A DNA stretch of 64,000 nucleotides from Phycisphaerae bacterium. GTDB lineage: Bacteria > Planctomycetota > Phycisphaerae > Phycisphaerales > Phycisphaeraceae. Below the pieces are notes generated by a model. It was given only the letters and a program-made list of their open reading frames with translations, had not been told where the DNA came from and made no database searches. This document shows, one piece after another, positions 45,350 through 55,700 of this stretch. Both the position numbers and the translations under genes were made by a program. The stretch covers positions 186,001 through 250,000 of the forward strand of contig JAUHZU010000001.1 of NCBI GenBank assembly GCA_030425705.1, written 5' to 3'. How positions within the stretch are numbered: position 1 is the stretch's first letter; every line of letters starts with the position of its first letter.

Positions 45350-46857
45350 GCCCGATCCCCTTTAGGCGATGCGACGCCTACACCGAAGTAGCCGTTCAGG
45401 AGCGCCCGGCGGTCGCCGGTGCACCGCACGTACTCGACCATGCCGTACAGCCGCTGCTGGTCGCCGCGCAGCTTCTCGGCCAGCGCGTCTGCGTCCAGCA
45501 ACGCCTCGGGCAGCCCCGCGACAACGTCCAGCAGGCCGTCCTGCATCGCGTCTTCGATGGCCAGCGGCTTGGCCCCTTCGCTGGACTCCCGCGCATCGAT
45601 CACGCCGTGGCGGTACAGCAGGTTCAGCGCGGTCTCCAGGCGGAAGTCGCCGCGTTGTCGGCCGTGCAACTGTTCGCGCAGCCAGTCGATGCCGAAGGCG
45701 TGTACCCGCTCCGCGTCGTGCTCGAGCAGGTGCACCACGCGCTGCAGGTACTCCGGCCCGGGGTTGGACCAGCGGATGAACATCATCTGTGTCTCGAGGT
45801 CGCGCTCGTCGTAGAGCAGCTTGCAGACCGCGGGCCGGCCGTCGCGCCCCGCGCGGCCGATCTCCTGGTAGTAGCCCTCGACCGAGCCGGGCACCTCGGC
45901 GTGGAGGACGAAGCGGATGTCGGGCTTGTCGATGCCCATGCCGAACGCGTTGGTCGCGAGCACGAGGGACGCGCCGTCGCCCCCACGCATGAAGCGGTCC
46001 TGCGCTCGCCGGCGGGTGGGCCGGTCCAGCTTGCCGTGGTAGCAGACGTGCGGAACGCCGCGTTCGCGCAGCCGGTCGCTGAACGCTTCGAGCGTGCGGA
46101 TCAGGGCGAAGTAGACGAGGCCGCTGCCGGCGGTTGGCCCGAGGGTCTGGGCCGCCTGCACGATGGCGTCCAGCTTGTCGTCGTCGCCCCAGACCTCGGC
46201 GACCTCGAGCGACAGGTTCGGCCGATCGATCCCCGCGCTGAGCACGGCCATCTCCTCGGCGAGGCCGAGTTGCTCTGCGATGTCGGCCTGCACGCGCGGC
46301 GTCGCCGTCGCGGTCAGCGCGAGGGTCGTGGGGCCGCCCATGAGCCTGCGCAGCTCGGACAACCGGGTGTAGTCCGGGCGGAAGTCGTGGCCCCAGCCGC
46401 TGACGCAGTGCGCCTCATCGACCGCGAGCAGCGCGATGTGGCGCGTCGCCAGCGCGGCGCGGAAGTCCTCCTTGCGGAAACGCTCGGGCGTGACGTAGAG
46501 CAGCTTGTACCGCCCGGCACGCAGCGCGTCGTACCGCTCGTCCCGCTGCTGGCGGGTAAGCGTCGCGTTGATGTACGCCGCATCGACGCCCCGGGCGACC
46601 AGCGCATCGACCTGGTCCTTCATTAACGCGACCAGCGGCGAGAGCACCACCGTCAGGCCGTCGAACAGCAACGCGGGCACCTGGTAGCAGACCGACTTGC
46701 CCCCGCCCGTGGGCATGAGCACGAGGGTGTGCCGGCTCGACAGAGTGCGCTCGATCGCCCGCGCCTGGTGGCCATGGAACGCCGTGTGGCCGAACGTGTT
46801 GCGCAGGACCGCGCGGGCGTCATTGAGCGTGGGCGGTTGGGTGTCGGCGGGTGACAT
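45346..46857 (-). CDS. recQ: RecQ-type ATP-dependent DNA helicase (short form)
   Basis: A 503-residue 3'-5' superfamily-2 helicase. Walker A is TGGGKSVCYQ (near 50), motif II VDEAHCVSGWGHDFRPDY, motif V TNAFGMGIDKPD and motif VI QEIGRAGRDGRP. The RQC winged-helix and HRDC domains of full RecQ (about 600 residues) are largely replaced by a shorter C-terminus, as in several planctomycete RecQ paralogues. It works in recombination and replication-fork repair. The last four bases overlap the CPBP-like gene. Confidence 0.9.
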   Translation of the reverse strand: MSPADTQPPTLNDARAVLRNTFGHTAFHGHQARAIERTLSSRHTLVLMPTGGGKSVCYQVPALLFDGLTVVLSPLVALMKDQVDALVARGVDAAYINATLTRQQRDERYDALRAGRYKLLYVTPERFRKEDFRAALATRHIALLAVDEAHCVSGWGHDFRPDYTRLSELRRLMGGPTTLALTATATPRVQADIAEQLGLAEEMAVLSAGIDRPNLSLEVAEVWGDDDKLDAIVQAAQTLGPTAGSGLVYFALIRTLEAFSDRLRERGVPHVCYHGKLDRPTRRRAQDRFMRGGDGASLVLATNAFGMGIDKPDIRFVLHAEVPGSVEGYYQEIGRAGRDGRPAVCKLLYDERDLETQMMFIRWSNPGPEYLQRVVHLLEHDAERVHAFGIDWLREQLHGRQRGDFRLETALNLLYRHGVIDARESSEGAKPLAIEDAMQDGLLDVVAGLPEALLDADALAEKLRGDQQRLYGMVEYVRCTGDRRALLNGYFGVGVASPKGDRA

Positions 46858-46891
46858 CGGCGGGACATCGTAGCGGGCCGACCGGGCGTGT

Positions 46892-47284
46892 TCAGCACGG
46901 CAGCTCGGCGAGCTTAATGTGGACGGCTTCGAGCGGCATCTCGCCGACGACCGATGCGGTGTGGCCGTGGACTTCGGGGTCGAACGCCTCGCCGTCGGGC
47001 AGGGCGTCGGCGGCGATGAAGGCGTCCCCGGCCGAGAAGTCCCGGTGCCCCCCGCCGCGCAGCCCGATGCGCAGCGTGCCCGCCCGTACGACGATCAGCA
47101 CCGGCTCGCCCGCGACGTGCCAGTCGGCGTGGTAGCCCGGCGCGCTGCGGCGCAGACGCAGCGACGACGCGCCGAGTCGCGGCGACAGCACCAGCCCGCC
47201 ACGCACCTCCTCGGGCCATGCCGCGTCGACAAATGCCGACACGCCCGCTTCGCCGGTGATGAGGGTGGGGAGGGTGTGCATCAA
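46892..47284 (-). CDS. Cupin-like small protein
   Basis: A 130-residue cytoplasmic protein with a single cupin-like beta barrel: GYHADWHVAGEPVLIVVRAG and the second motif GHRDFSAGDAFIAADALPDG. The metal ligands H and E of motif 1 are partly present (H-x-D-x-H). Two adjacent ATGs (47284 and 47281) start the gene. Function unknown. Confidence 0.6.
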   Translation of the reverse strand: MMHTLPTLITGEAGVSAFVDAAWPEEVRGGLVLSPRLGASSLRLRRSAPGYHADWHVAGEPVLIVVRAGTLRIGLRGGGHRDFSAGDAFIAADALPDGEAFDPEVHGHTASVVGEMPLEAVHIKLAELPC

Positions 47285-47327
47285 TTTCTGAATATGGTTT
47301 CGGTTTGTCTAAGCAAGACTGCCGGGT

Positions 47328-47657
47328 TCAGGCCGACCATGGGCGACCTGTATACCAGCTCGGCGGGTCTTTTGTGCCAAACCAGCCCCAGTCATTCAGG
47401 GTATCTACCCACATCGCGCGATCAAAACGGCTGTAACTCTTAGGGTTGAGCTGAGATGTGAAGTAACCGGCTTCTCCTGCGATATTGAGCAGGTTTGTGT
47501 CACCGATCAACACCGGAAGCGTTCCGTTACACGAACCGAAATCGCGGACCAACAGAGGGAATGTCGTTCCCGCAACGCTAAGGCCCGTGCGCACATCGAT
47601 TCCAAGGCGGGCCGCCGCAGTGAGCCAGGCTTGCGTTACTTCTTCCGGCCAGTTCAA
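47328..47657 (-). CDS. Hypothetical protein
   Basis: A 109-residue frame beginning at TTG (47657) after GAGGG with 8-base spacing; GTG at 47666 is an alternative. It contains NWPEEVTQAWLTAAARLGIDV, TFPLLVRDFGSCNGTLPVLI and NDWGWFGTKDPPSWYTG. Base composition is somewhat lower in GC than its neighbours. No family is recognised. Confidence 0.5.
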   Translation of the reverse strand: MNWPEEVTQAWLTAAARLGIDVRTGLSVAGTTFPLLVRDFGSCNGTLPVLIGDTNLLNIAGEAGYFTSQLNPKSYSRFDRAMWVDTLNDWGWFGTKDPPSWYTGRPWSA

Positions 47658-47698
47658 GCCCGACACCCTCTAGCGATAGGCTGGTCTCGGAGTTTCGG

Positions 47699-48160
47699 CT
47701 ACCGCTGCTTGAGCGTGATGCCCAGGTTGTGGGTGCCCGTGTTGCTGTTCGCGTCGAGCTCGGCCTTCTTGCGGTCGTGGGTGCGCATCTTTTCGAGGTG
47801 GTCGCCGTAGAGCCGCTCGCAGGCCTTGAGGAAGGTGTCGACCGGGCTGTTGTCGTCCAGGTCCTTATTGACGAAGACCAGCAGCGTGTGGCCGATCTGG
47901 ACGATGTCGCCGTCGTGGATTTCCTGGGAGTGGTTGATCTTCGTGCCGTTGACGCGGACGCCGTTGCGCGAGCCCAGGTCGATGATGAAGCACTCGTCGT
48001 CGTCGTGGCGGATGAACTCGACGTGTCGGCGGGAGATGCCCGCGTCGCCGGTGAGCTGCGCGAGCAGGGACTCGTCCCGGCCGATGACCAGCTCTGCCTT
48101 GCGCTGAAGGTTGAAGTAGTCCCCGCGTCGGGTGCCGTGGATCACGACCAGTGCCGGCAT
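47699..48160 (-). CDS. FHA-domain protein
   Basis: A 153-residue protein with one forkhead-associated phosphothreonine-binding domain: LVIGRDESLL, ISRRHVEFIR, FIIDLGSRNGVRVNG and LQIGHTLLVF-type strand order. A short helical C-terminus with KMRTHDRKKAEL follows. The start at 48160 (MPALVVIHGTRRGDYF) fits the domain. It is divergent from the TolQ-like gene, 218 bases away. Binding of a Ser/Thr-phosphorylated partner is expected from the fold. Confidence 0.88.
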   Translation of the reverse strand: MPALVVIHGTRRGDYFNLQRKAELVIGRDESLLAQLTGDAGISRRHVEFIRHDDDECFIIDLGSRNGVRVNGTKINHSQEIHDGDIVQIGHTLLVFVNKDLDDNSPVDTFLKACERLYGDHLEKMRTHDRKKAELDANSNTGTHNLGITLKQR

Positions 48161-48378
48161 GGTTGGATACCCCTGTGTAGCCAGTGCTGAGAAAGGACGG
48201 GTGAGCCGGTCGAGGCGGCGGCCCCACCTCACGAGACGGTCCCCTGCCTGAGCGGTATCGGCACAAAGCGGGCCGGCCGCCGACAAATTCAGTCTACCCG
48301 ACGGACGGGTGTCCCCCAAGACAATTACGCCGACCGCCCGCCGCGGGGTCGCGCAGCGGGGCCGGTATAATCCCCACC

Positions 48379-49407
48379 ATGTCCAGCCCGCCTCACCCCG
48401 GCCCGCCCGCGCCGGGCCCACACGACCGCCCGAGCCCGACCGGTGCCCCCGCGCCGTCCCCCGCGCCCGCGGCCGGCTCGTCCCGACCCCGGCCCGGCCA
48501 CATCCACACCCACCGCTCCAGCCGGGTCGACCTGGGCAAGCGCCGCCGGCCGCTGCTGGAGTGGTCGCTCTACGTCGTCGCGCTGGGCGTCATGGTCACC
48601 GTCCTCGCCGGGCAGATCATCTTCGACGCGCTGCGGGGCGACGCCTGGATCATTACCACGATCATCCTGGGCATCTTCGCCTTCGCGCTGGTCAAGAACT
48701 TCCTGGACGTCCACTTCATCGCCCGCCAGCGCCGCCTCACCAGCGTCCAGATCGATCAGCTCCGCGAGACGAACAACATCTTCGTCTTCCTGCAGAACTC
48801 CGAGCCGAGTCTTTTCCGCGACCACATCGACAACCTGCACGAGATCTTCCGCCGGGACTACAACATCTCGCAGGACAACCTCATCACGCTGCTGCAGGCC
48901 CGGCTCCTCTCCAAGACCAAGGTGGTCGACTTCGCCTCGAGCATCCTTGTCACCCTCGGGCTGGTGGGCACGATCATCGGGCTCATCCAGTCGGCCGGCG
49001 GGCTGGGGGACGTACTCCGGGCGATGAGCGCCGGCGACACATCGATCCTGGCCGGTGTCGACCAGGCGCTCGAGGGCATGGGGCTGGCGTTCTATACGAC
49101 GCTGCTGGGCGCGATCCTCGGCGGGGTGTGCCTCCGGCTGCTGAGCAACCTCGTCGACGCGAACATCGACCACGTCGTCAGCCACATCGCCGAGCTCACG
49201 GAGATCTACATCCTGCCGATCCTCCGCCGGGCGGGGCGGATCAACGAGGAACACCAGCGCAAGCTCCGCGAGCAGGGTATCGGCCTGCCCGTCGGCGTGC
49301 CGACACCCGGCTCGGTGCCCGGTGCCCGCGTCACCGACACCGCCCGCGCCGCGCCGGCCCACCCGCCGCCGACACCCCCCGACGCCTCCGGCGAGACGAT
49401 GGCGTGA
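48379..49407 (+). CDS. MotA/TolQ/ExbB proton-channel family protein
   Basis: A 342-residue protein. A Pro-rich cytoplasmic N-terminus (1-55) precedes three TM helices (about 60-83, 88-110 and 180-210). The channel signature is LGLVGTIIGLIQSAGGLGD in the second block, followed by VDQALEGMGLAFYTTLLGAILG. A long helical section (RREIF...LRETNNIF) spans between TM segments, and another Pro-rich tail ends the protein. It pairs with the MotB/TolR-like gene downstream (143 bases away) as the stator of an ion-driven complex. Confidence 0.85.
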   Translation: MSSPPHPGPPAPGPHDRPSPTGAPAPSPAPAAGSSRPRPGHIHTHRSSRVDLGKRRRPLLEWSLYVVALGVMVTVLAGQIIFDALRGDAWIITTIILGIFAFALVKNFLDVHFIARQRRLTSVQIDQLRETNNIFVFLQNSEPSLFRDHIDNLHEIFRRDYNISQDNLITLLQARLLSKTKVVDFASSILVTLGLVGTIIGLIQSAGGLGDVLRAMSAGDTSILAGVDQALEGMGLAFYTTLLGAILGGVCLRLLSNLVDANIDHVVSHIAELTEIYILPILRRAGRINEEHQRKLREQGIGLPVGVPTPGSVPGARVTDTARAAPAHPPPTPPDASGETMA

Positions 49408-49550
49408 CAGGGGGAAGTGGCCGGGTGGCCGAACGCCAAGCGGGGGGACATCCGACCTGCCATACACGTACAAGGGCGTGAACCGCTACAGACATCGTAA
49501 GGAACCATAGCACCAGCTCACTCGGCCACTCGGCCACTCTCCTTCCCCGC

Positions 49551-50912
49551 ATGCTCCACCTCCCCCAGCGCAAGTCGACGTTCAACTTCTTCGAGTCGTT
49601 CAGCGACCTGGTGTTCTGCACGCTGGTGCTGTTTCTGGTGCTGGTGCTGTTCCTGGCGATGAACGTGAACCAGAAGGTGCAGGCGGTTCGGGTCGATGAG
49701 GAGGCGGTCGCTGCCCAGAGCGCCGCGCTGGAGGAGGACGTCGCGGCGCTGGAGCGGGAACGGGCCGAGGCCGAGCGGCTGGCGGAAGAGGCGCGGCTCG
49801 CGGCGCTGGAGGCCGAGCGCCAGCAGGCGATGCAGGAAGAGCAGCTCGCGGCCCAGCGTGCGGCGGTCGAGCGCGAGCGGCAGCGTTACGAGCAGGCCCT
49901 GGGCGCGAACCGCTTCACCGACCCGGACGCCGCGCCTCGGCTGGTCGTGGCCTACCAGTGGGAAGACCGGCGGGTGCTCGTGCACCCGGTGCCGGCCTGG
50001 CTGGTCACGCAGCTCAACACGACCCCCGCCGGGCTCAGCGACGCGCAGCGCGCCGAGTACCAGGCCGCGCTGCGGGGTCAGTTCCTCATCACCTCCGCCG
50101 AGGTCGAACCGCTCTCGGCCAAGCAGTACCGGGCGCTGGTCCGCGCGATGTCGCTGGGCATCCAGCCGATGACCCAGCGCGACCGCCAACGCCCCGGCGA
50201 CCTGGGCGTCGCGTTCCGCGTCGCGTCCGACGGCACGCCGACAACCTTCGTTGCGCGCGTGCTGCCCGGCGGCAACGCCGACCGCGCCGGGGTCCTGCCG
50301 GACGACGAGCTGCTCGCCCTGGACGATGCGCTCCTGACGCCGGACACCGCCGCGGGGGTCCTCGCCGGGTACACGCCGGGCGACCGGGCCCGGCTGCTGC
50401 TGAAACGCGAGGGGCAGGTGATGGACCTGGGCTTCGCGTTCCAGGAGACCCGGCTGGTCGAGCTGGTCGAGGCGTACCGCACGGACCTGAGCATGGTCGC
50501 CAGCGGCGCGGTGGATGCGCAGTACCGCTACCTCTGGGAGCCGGCGCTCGCCGACGCGCTGCGGAACCGGCTGCAGCAGGACGAGGCCTCCGCCGCGGTC
50601 TGGCAGAACTACAGCCGGACCGAGGGCAAGCGCGCAGTGCCCGGTCGGCCGACGCTGTTGTTCGACCTCGACCCGTCGTCGCAGGAGGTGCTCATCGAGC
50701 GCGAGCGGTTTACGGCCGAGCAGTTCCGCCGCGTGCTCGAAGCGCTCGGTGGCGGGGGGGTGGTGGTCGAGTATCGCCCGGCCCGTGGCCCGGCGGCGCT
50801 GCCCGCGTGGGTGATGGAGCGGTGCCTGCAGCCGACCGGCTTCGTGAACCGCGCGCCGCAGCTCGAACTGCTCGACGACCCCGAGCCAAGTGAGGACGAC
50901 GGCGAGGGCTAG
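49551..50912 (+). CDS. MotB/TolR-like protein with coiled coil and PDZ domain
   Basis: A 453-residue protein. One N-terminal TM helix (FESFSDLVFCTLVLFLVLVLF, about 14-36) contains the aspartate of MotB/TolR/ExbD stators. A coiled coil follows (about 45-125, rich in E/A/R). There is no OmpA-like peptidoglycan-binding domain; instead residues about 215-300 form a PDZ domain (GDLGVAFRVASDGTPTT...PGGNADRAGVLPDDELLALDD). The C-terminus is unknown. It is expected to be driven by the upstream MotA/TolQ-like channel. Confidence 0.78.
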   Translation: MLHLPQRKSTFNFFESFSDLVFCTLVLFLVLVLFLAMNVNQKVQAVRVDEEAVAAQSAALEEDVAALERERAEAERLAEEARLAALEAERQQAMQEEQLAAQRAAVERERQRYEQALGANRFTDPDAAPRLVVAYQWEDRRVLVHPVPAWLVTQLNTTPAGLSDAQRAEYQAALRGQFLITSAEVEPLSAKQYRALVRAMSLGIQPMTQRDRQRPGDLGVAFRVASDGTPTTFVARVLPGGNADRAGVLPDDELLALDDALLTPDTAAGVLAGYTPGDRARLLLKREGQVMDLGFAFQETRLVELVEAYRTDLSMVASGAVDAQYRYLWEPALADALRNRLQQDEASAAVWQNYSRTEGKRAVPGRPTLLFDLDPSSQEVLIERERFTAEQFRRVLEALGGGGVVVEYRPARGPAALPAWVMERCLQPTGFVNRAPQLELLDDPEPSEDDGEG

Positions 50913-50937
50913 GGGCGGTTTGCAAACCTCCGGCCGT

Positions 50938-51210
50938 TCAGAACCGCCGGTGCATCTTGACGTGCGACGCGGCGCGGGCGGCCTTTACCGTGTCGTCCAC
51001 CTCGAACCCCCGCTGGTACGACAGCAGCCGTTCGTGGATATCGGTGAGCACCCGGGCGTCGGCCATGTGCCCGGCCTGGCTGAGCAGCCGCCGGGTCCGG
51101 TGGATCATCACCTCCAGCCGCGGACGCACCCGCTCCCGGCCGACCATGAGCTGCGCCCCCAGGTCCGCCAGGTCGCGCTCCAACTGCTCGATGTCCTGCG
51201 GCTGGGTCAT
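50938..51210 (-). CDS. Small helical hypothetical protein
   Basis: A 90-residue cytoplasmic helical protein (MTQPQDIEQLERDLADLGAQ start, RLEVMIHRTRRLLSQAG, RVLTDIHERLLSYQRG). Convergent with the MotB-like gene and divergent from bioD, 193 bases away. No family recognised. Confidence 0.6.
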   Translation of the reverse strand: MTQPQDIEQLERDLADLGAQLMVGRERVRPRLEVMIHRTRRLLSQAGHMADARVLTDIHERLLSYQRGFEVDDTVKAARAASHVKMHRRF

Positions 51211-51402
51211 GGTGTCGCTCGGCGGTCCGCCCCGTCCCACTCCCCGCGTTCGGCACAATAGCCCACCGGGCCCCAGCGGGCTGTACGAATACTGGCGGCG
51301 GCGATGTTCTCGGACGTGGGGGGAAGGGGCCAGGGGGCCAAAGGGTCCAGAGCGGGGAGTGTGACTTGCGTCCCGGGGTGCCTCCCGCACTATGATCCCC
51401 GC

Positions 51403-52206
51403 ATGCTTGAGCTGCTCCCCAACCTCGGCAAGCCCGGGCTGCTGGTCACTGGCACGGACACGGATGTCGGCAAGACCGTGGTGTCCTGCGGGGTCGCGTG
51501 GGCGATGCGGCAGCAGCGGCCGGGCGCGCGGGTCGGCGTGTGCAAGCCGTTCGCGACGGGCTGCCGGCGGGAGCGGGGCGGGCTGGTCGCCGGCGACGCC
51601 GAGGCGCTGGCGCACTTCGCCGACTGCCGGCTGCCGCTGGACATCATCAACCCGGTCCGGTTCCGCGACGCGCTCGCCCCCGCGGTCGCGGCGGAGCAGG
51701 CGGGCGTGCCGACCGATTGGCCGGCGCTGGCGCACGCGCTGCAGCGCATCGACGAGGCCAGCGACGCCGTGGTCATCGAAGGCGTCGGCGGGCTGATGGT
51801 CCCGCTGGACCCGGCCGACCCGTCGCTGACGGTGCTCGACCTGGCGGAAGCGCTGGGCTACCCCGTGCTCGTCGTCGCCCGCGCGGGGCTGGGCACGCTC
51901 AACCACACGGCCATGACCGTCGCGCTACTCAAGTCGCGGCGGGTGCGCATCGCGGGCATCGTCATGAACGGCTACGACGCCGATGAGGCCGCCGCCATGG
52001 CCGACGACCCCTCGCGCGGCAGCAACCGGGTCTGGGTGACCAAACAGACCGGTGTGCCGGTGGTCGCCGCGCCGCCGTTTGCTTCCGACGGCGGCGTCGA
52101 CCCCTCGGCCGGCCGGATCGCCCGGCCCGTGCTGGACAACCTGGGCATGACCGACTGGTGGGGGTTGGCGAGAACGCCGAAGCGGGGCAGCCGCCGCGGC
52201 GGCTAG
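51403..52206 (+). CDS. bioD: Dethiobiotin synthase
   Basis: A 267-residue ATP-dependent carboxylase-type synthase of biotin biosynthesis, forming the ureido ring of dethiobiotin from 7,8-diaminopelargonate and CO2. The P-loop is GTDTDVGKTVVSCG (residues 16-29), K in GVCKPFATG and EGVGGLMVPLD follow in order. The start ATG at 51403 gives the typical length. Other bio genes are not in the window. The stop overlaps the convergent zinc-ribbon gene by 4 bases. Confidence 0.93.
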   Translation: MLELLPNLGKPGLLVTGTDTDVGKTVVSCGVAWAMRQQRPGARVGVCKPFATGCRRERGGLVAGDAEALAHFADCRLPLDIINPVRFRDALAPAVAAEQAGVPTDWPALAHALQRIDEASDAVVIEGVGGLMVPLDPADPSLTVLDLAEALGYPVLVVARAGLGTLNHTAMTVALLKSRRVRIAGIVMNGYDADEAAAMADDPSRGSNRVWVTKQTGVPVVAAPPFASDGGVDPSAGRIARPVLDNLGMTDWWGLARTPKRGSRRGG

Positions 52207-52766
52207 TCCATGAACCACGCCATGACGCCAATCGGGTCGCCACGGAGCAGGGCGATGGCCAGCATCCACCACCAGATGTACCCGATGCACTGCGAGACGA
52301 TGAGTGGGATGCTCCACTTCCGCAGGATGGCATAGAGGGTTGAAAGGAACAAGCCAGCGAAGAGCACGACCGGCAACAGAACGATCGCAGCGATACACAA
52401 GTAGTTGAATACGTTGTTGGCGACTGAGATCGATGCGGGGTCATCGATGTAGAGCACCGGCCGGTGCCCAAGCACGGCCCAGGCGATGAGCCAGTTGCCG
52501 TAGAACACCACGGAAAACAGCAGGGGGTAGCCCCAGCAGAACGCGGTCAGCCATCCTGCGACACGCAGGTACGGGGCGACTCGGGTGGCGCTTGTGCTCT
52601 GGGGGTCCGCCGGGTCAAAGGCCCGGCCGCACTCCGGGCAACCGCCGCGCGGCAGGGCGTGCAGGTTGTACCCGCAGCCGACACAATACCGCGGGGTGTC
52701 GGCCTGGGACGCTTGCACGTGTGACCCGTGCGTCGCTGCAGCATCCACGGGTTGCCCGTCGGCCAT
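52203..52766 (-). CDS. Zinc-ribbon membrane protein (CxxCGYNL type)
   Basis: A 187-residue protein with the planctomycete ribbon RYCVGCGYNL...GGCPECGRAFDPADP (about 27-55) and three or four TM helices (about 65-88, 105-130, 140-165). Such proteins are abundant in the phylum and have no known function. It precedes the AsmA-like gene on the same strand by 3 bases. Confidence 0.75.
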   Translation of the reverse strand: MADGQPVDAAATHGSHVQASQADTPRYCVGCGYNLHALPRGGCPECGRAFDPADPQSTSATRVAPYLRVAGWLTAFCWGYPLLFSVVFYGNWLIAWAVLGHRPVLYIDDPASISVANNVFNYLCIAAIVLLPVVLFAGLFLSTLYAILRKWSIPLIVSQCIGYIWWWMLAIALLRGDPIGVMAWFMD

Positions 52767-52769
52767 CGG

Positions 52770-55700
52770 CTACTCCCCGACCCGCGGCCGGCCGGTCATC
52801 AGTTCGTTCAGGGCGTCGCGCGTGTTCTGCAGGACGGTGTAGCCGACCTCCGGCTCGTCGAGCGTGCCCTGGACCTGGATACCGACCAGCTCCGAGCGGA
52901 GGGAGTTGAACACGTCGCCGAAGGGGATGGTGATGACCGACCCGCCGCGTTCGGTGCGGAAGCGCAGGTCCAGCGCGAGGTCCGGGAAGGTCATGGTGCC
53001 CTCGCCGTTGAGTTGCAGCGCCTGGCCGGTGATGGCGGCGGGGGGGGTGCGGAGGCGGATGCGGTTGAACAGAACGGTGTCGTCGACGATGGCGAAGTCG
53101 ATCGCGCCGGTGTCGAAGCCTCGGCCGGTGGGGAGGTTGAAGTTCAGCAACGAGAGGATGCCCATGCCCAGTGGGTTGTCGCCGTAGAGCGAGGCGTCCT
53201 CGATGTGGATCGCGCCCCGGCCGTGGCGTCGGCCCGCGTCGCCGTAGCCGCTGGTGACCGACACCTCGCCGGAGATCAGGCCGGTCGACCGGTCGCGGAC
53301 GGCCACGGCCCCGGGCGGGTTCTCGTCGCCGACCCCCTCGGGCTCCATGAACGCCTCGAGCCGGACATCGTGGACCGACGCGCGGAACGTCGAGCGGTCG
53401 AGGTCGCCCAGCCCGAACGCCGCCTCGACGACGACCGTCCCGCCGTACATCGACCCGGCCAGCCGGCTCGAACGCAGCACCTCGGCCCGGTCGGTGTTGT
53501 CGGCCCAGCCGCGCAGGCCCGTGACGTGCCGGCCCATGACCCGCAGCGACGGGCAGTCCAGGTCGAACCGCATCCGCGGGACCGCGCGGTCGGGTGTGTC
53601 ATCCACCACGACCCCGAGCGTCGCCGAGGCGTCGGTGAGGTCCATGCCCGCGACCCGCATCGAGACCCCCTCGAAGTGCGCCGTGCCGTCGAAGCTCGTT
53701 GCCTGCGCTTCGGAGCCGACGCCGGTCATTTCGAGGTGCGCGTCGCGCATCGCGAAGCCGCCCTGCCAGTCGATCGCGTCTAGCACGTCAAGCGTCGTGT
53801 CCGGCAGCAGCAGGCGCGCGGTCTGCCCGATCGCGCTCGAGTCGCCCACCATCCGCAGCACAACGTCGGGGTGCTCGGCGATGTGGATCGTCCCCGCCGC
53901 GCTCAGCCGGCCCGTTGCGCCGTCGGGGTCGGTAAACGTTCCCGTCATGTCCTCCAGGTTCAGCGCGTCGGGGGTGAGGTGGGCCCGGCCCTCGACCTCC
54001 CCCAGCGTCAGCCGGCCGCCGAGCAGGTTCAGCGCCAGCGTGTAGGGCGTGACCCACGCCGCGTAATCGTCGGGCGCATCGGGCACGCTCGTCGGCCGCC
54101 AGCGCAGCCGCGCGTCGAACACACCCTCCGGCTCGTAGGTGTCGAACAGGTCCGCCAGTTCTTCGCGGGTCGTGCTGTCCGCGGGCAGCAGGCCCAGCAG
54201 GTCGCGGGTGAAGAAGAAGCGATCGGCCGTAAACATCAGGTCGGCGGTGGTGATCGGCCCACCGGTCGCCGGGTCGCGCGTCGACCAGTCGACGCCTCCC
54301 TCGACCGTGAGGGACGCGCCGTCGCGCCAGTTCCCGGTGAGGCGCAGGTCGCGGATCGCGCCGGTGTGGAGCTGCAGTGCGCCGTTGATGTCGGTGAGCG
54401 TGACCGCGCCGCCGAACGGGTTGGCCGTGCCGTCGGTGAGGAGGATGTCCATCGCCATGCGGACGTCGGCGTCGCCGGGCGACTGATCGATCGGCCCGGT
54501 CACCCGGAGCATCCCCCCGACGCGCAGGTCCGTGAGCAGCTCGCGTGCGTCCCCGCCGATCGCCGCGAGCAGCAGCCCGTCGACGGGCAGCGTCCCATCG
54601 CTCACCATCAGCGACGGCAGGTACTCGCCCGACGCGTCGTCCTTGTCGGCCCGACCGTCGATGGTCAACGCGCCGCCGGTCAGCCCCATCAGCTCCATGC
54701 GGTCGACGACGACAAAGTCCGGCCCGATCGCCACGGTCCCGCGCGTGACCGTCACCGGGTAGGGGAAGTCGGTCATGAGCGCGCGGACGCCGGCGAGGTC
54801 GATCTCGGGCACGATGGAGTACCGGCCGTCCTCGCCGTAGCCGCGGTAGACCGGGACGTGGACATCGACCGTCCCGCCCAGCTCGAAGCGCGGCGCGTCC
54901 GTGCCGTCCGCGCTGACGAGGCCCTGCTCGACCAGCGCGCGGTAGGCCTGCGGGTTGAGGAAGCGGTCGAGGTTGTCACGCTCGCTGGGCGTGAGCACGG
55001 CGCGGAGGTGTTCGTCGATCGGCAGGTCTTCGATATCGACCGTCAGCACGACCTCGGCGATATCGCTGGCCGGCGTCGCGGTGCCCGAGATCGTGACCCG
55101 CCCGCCGCCGGGCGTCCGCGCGGTGAGCGGGTGGATACGGACCTGCTCGGCCGCGATGTCGATCGTCCCGCGCATCTGCTCCAGCGGCATCGGGAACATC
55201 TCGTGCACGATCCGCGCGTCGCGCAGATGGAGCTGGATCGCCCAGTCCGGCTCTGGCTGCTCCGCCTCGGCGATGAAGTCGGCCGTCAACGCGAACTCCC
55301 CGCTCGGGCGGAACCGCCGGTACGCCTCACCGGTCAGCGGCGAGAACGCGAGCAGAAACTCGAAACGGTCTCGCAGCGTGAACGGCTCGGTCTCGACGCG
55401 GATGTGGTACGGCTCGTCCAGGGAGAGCCCGCCCTCCGCGTCGATGTGGTAGTCCACGGTGCTCAGCCCGATGCCCACCTGACGCATCCGACCGCCGGCG
55501 TCCTCGAATCGCCAGCGCCCGTCCTCGAGCAGCAGCCGGCCGCGCAGGTCCGTCAGCCGGCTCTCCACGGTCGTCAGCAGCAGCGCGGCCTCCCGCAGGT
55601 CCGGGTCATGTGCGCCGAGGATGTCCAGGTTCAGCCCGATGTTCTCGAAGTCCATCTCCAGCGTGGCGTCCGCGAGCGCGAACCGGTTCTCCTCGTCCGG

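Noticed and set aside
48379-50912. Zorya defence system (ZorAB-like pair)
   Set aside because: No ZorC/ZorD or ZorE genes follow, and the second protein has a PDZ domain instead of an OmpA-like domain.
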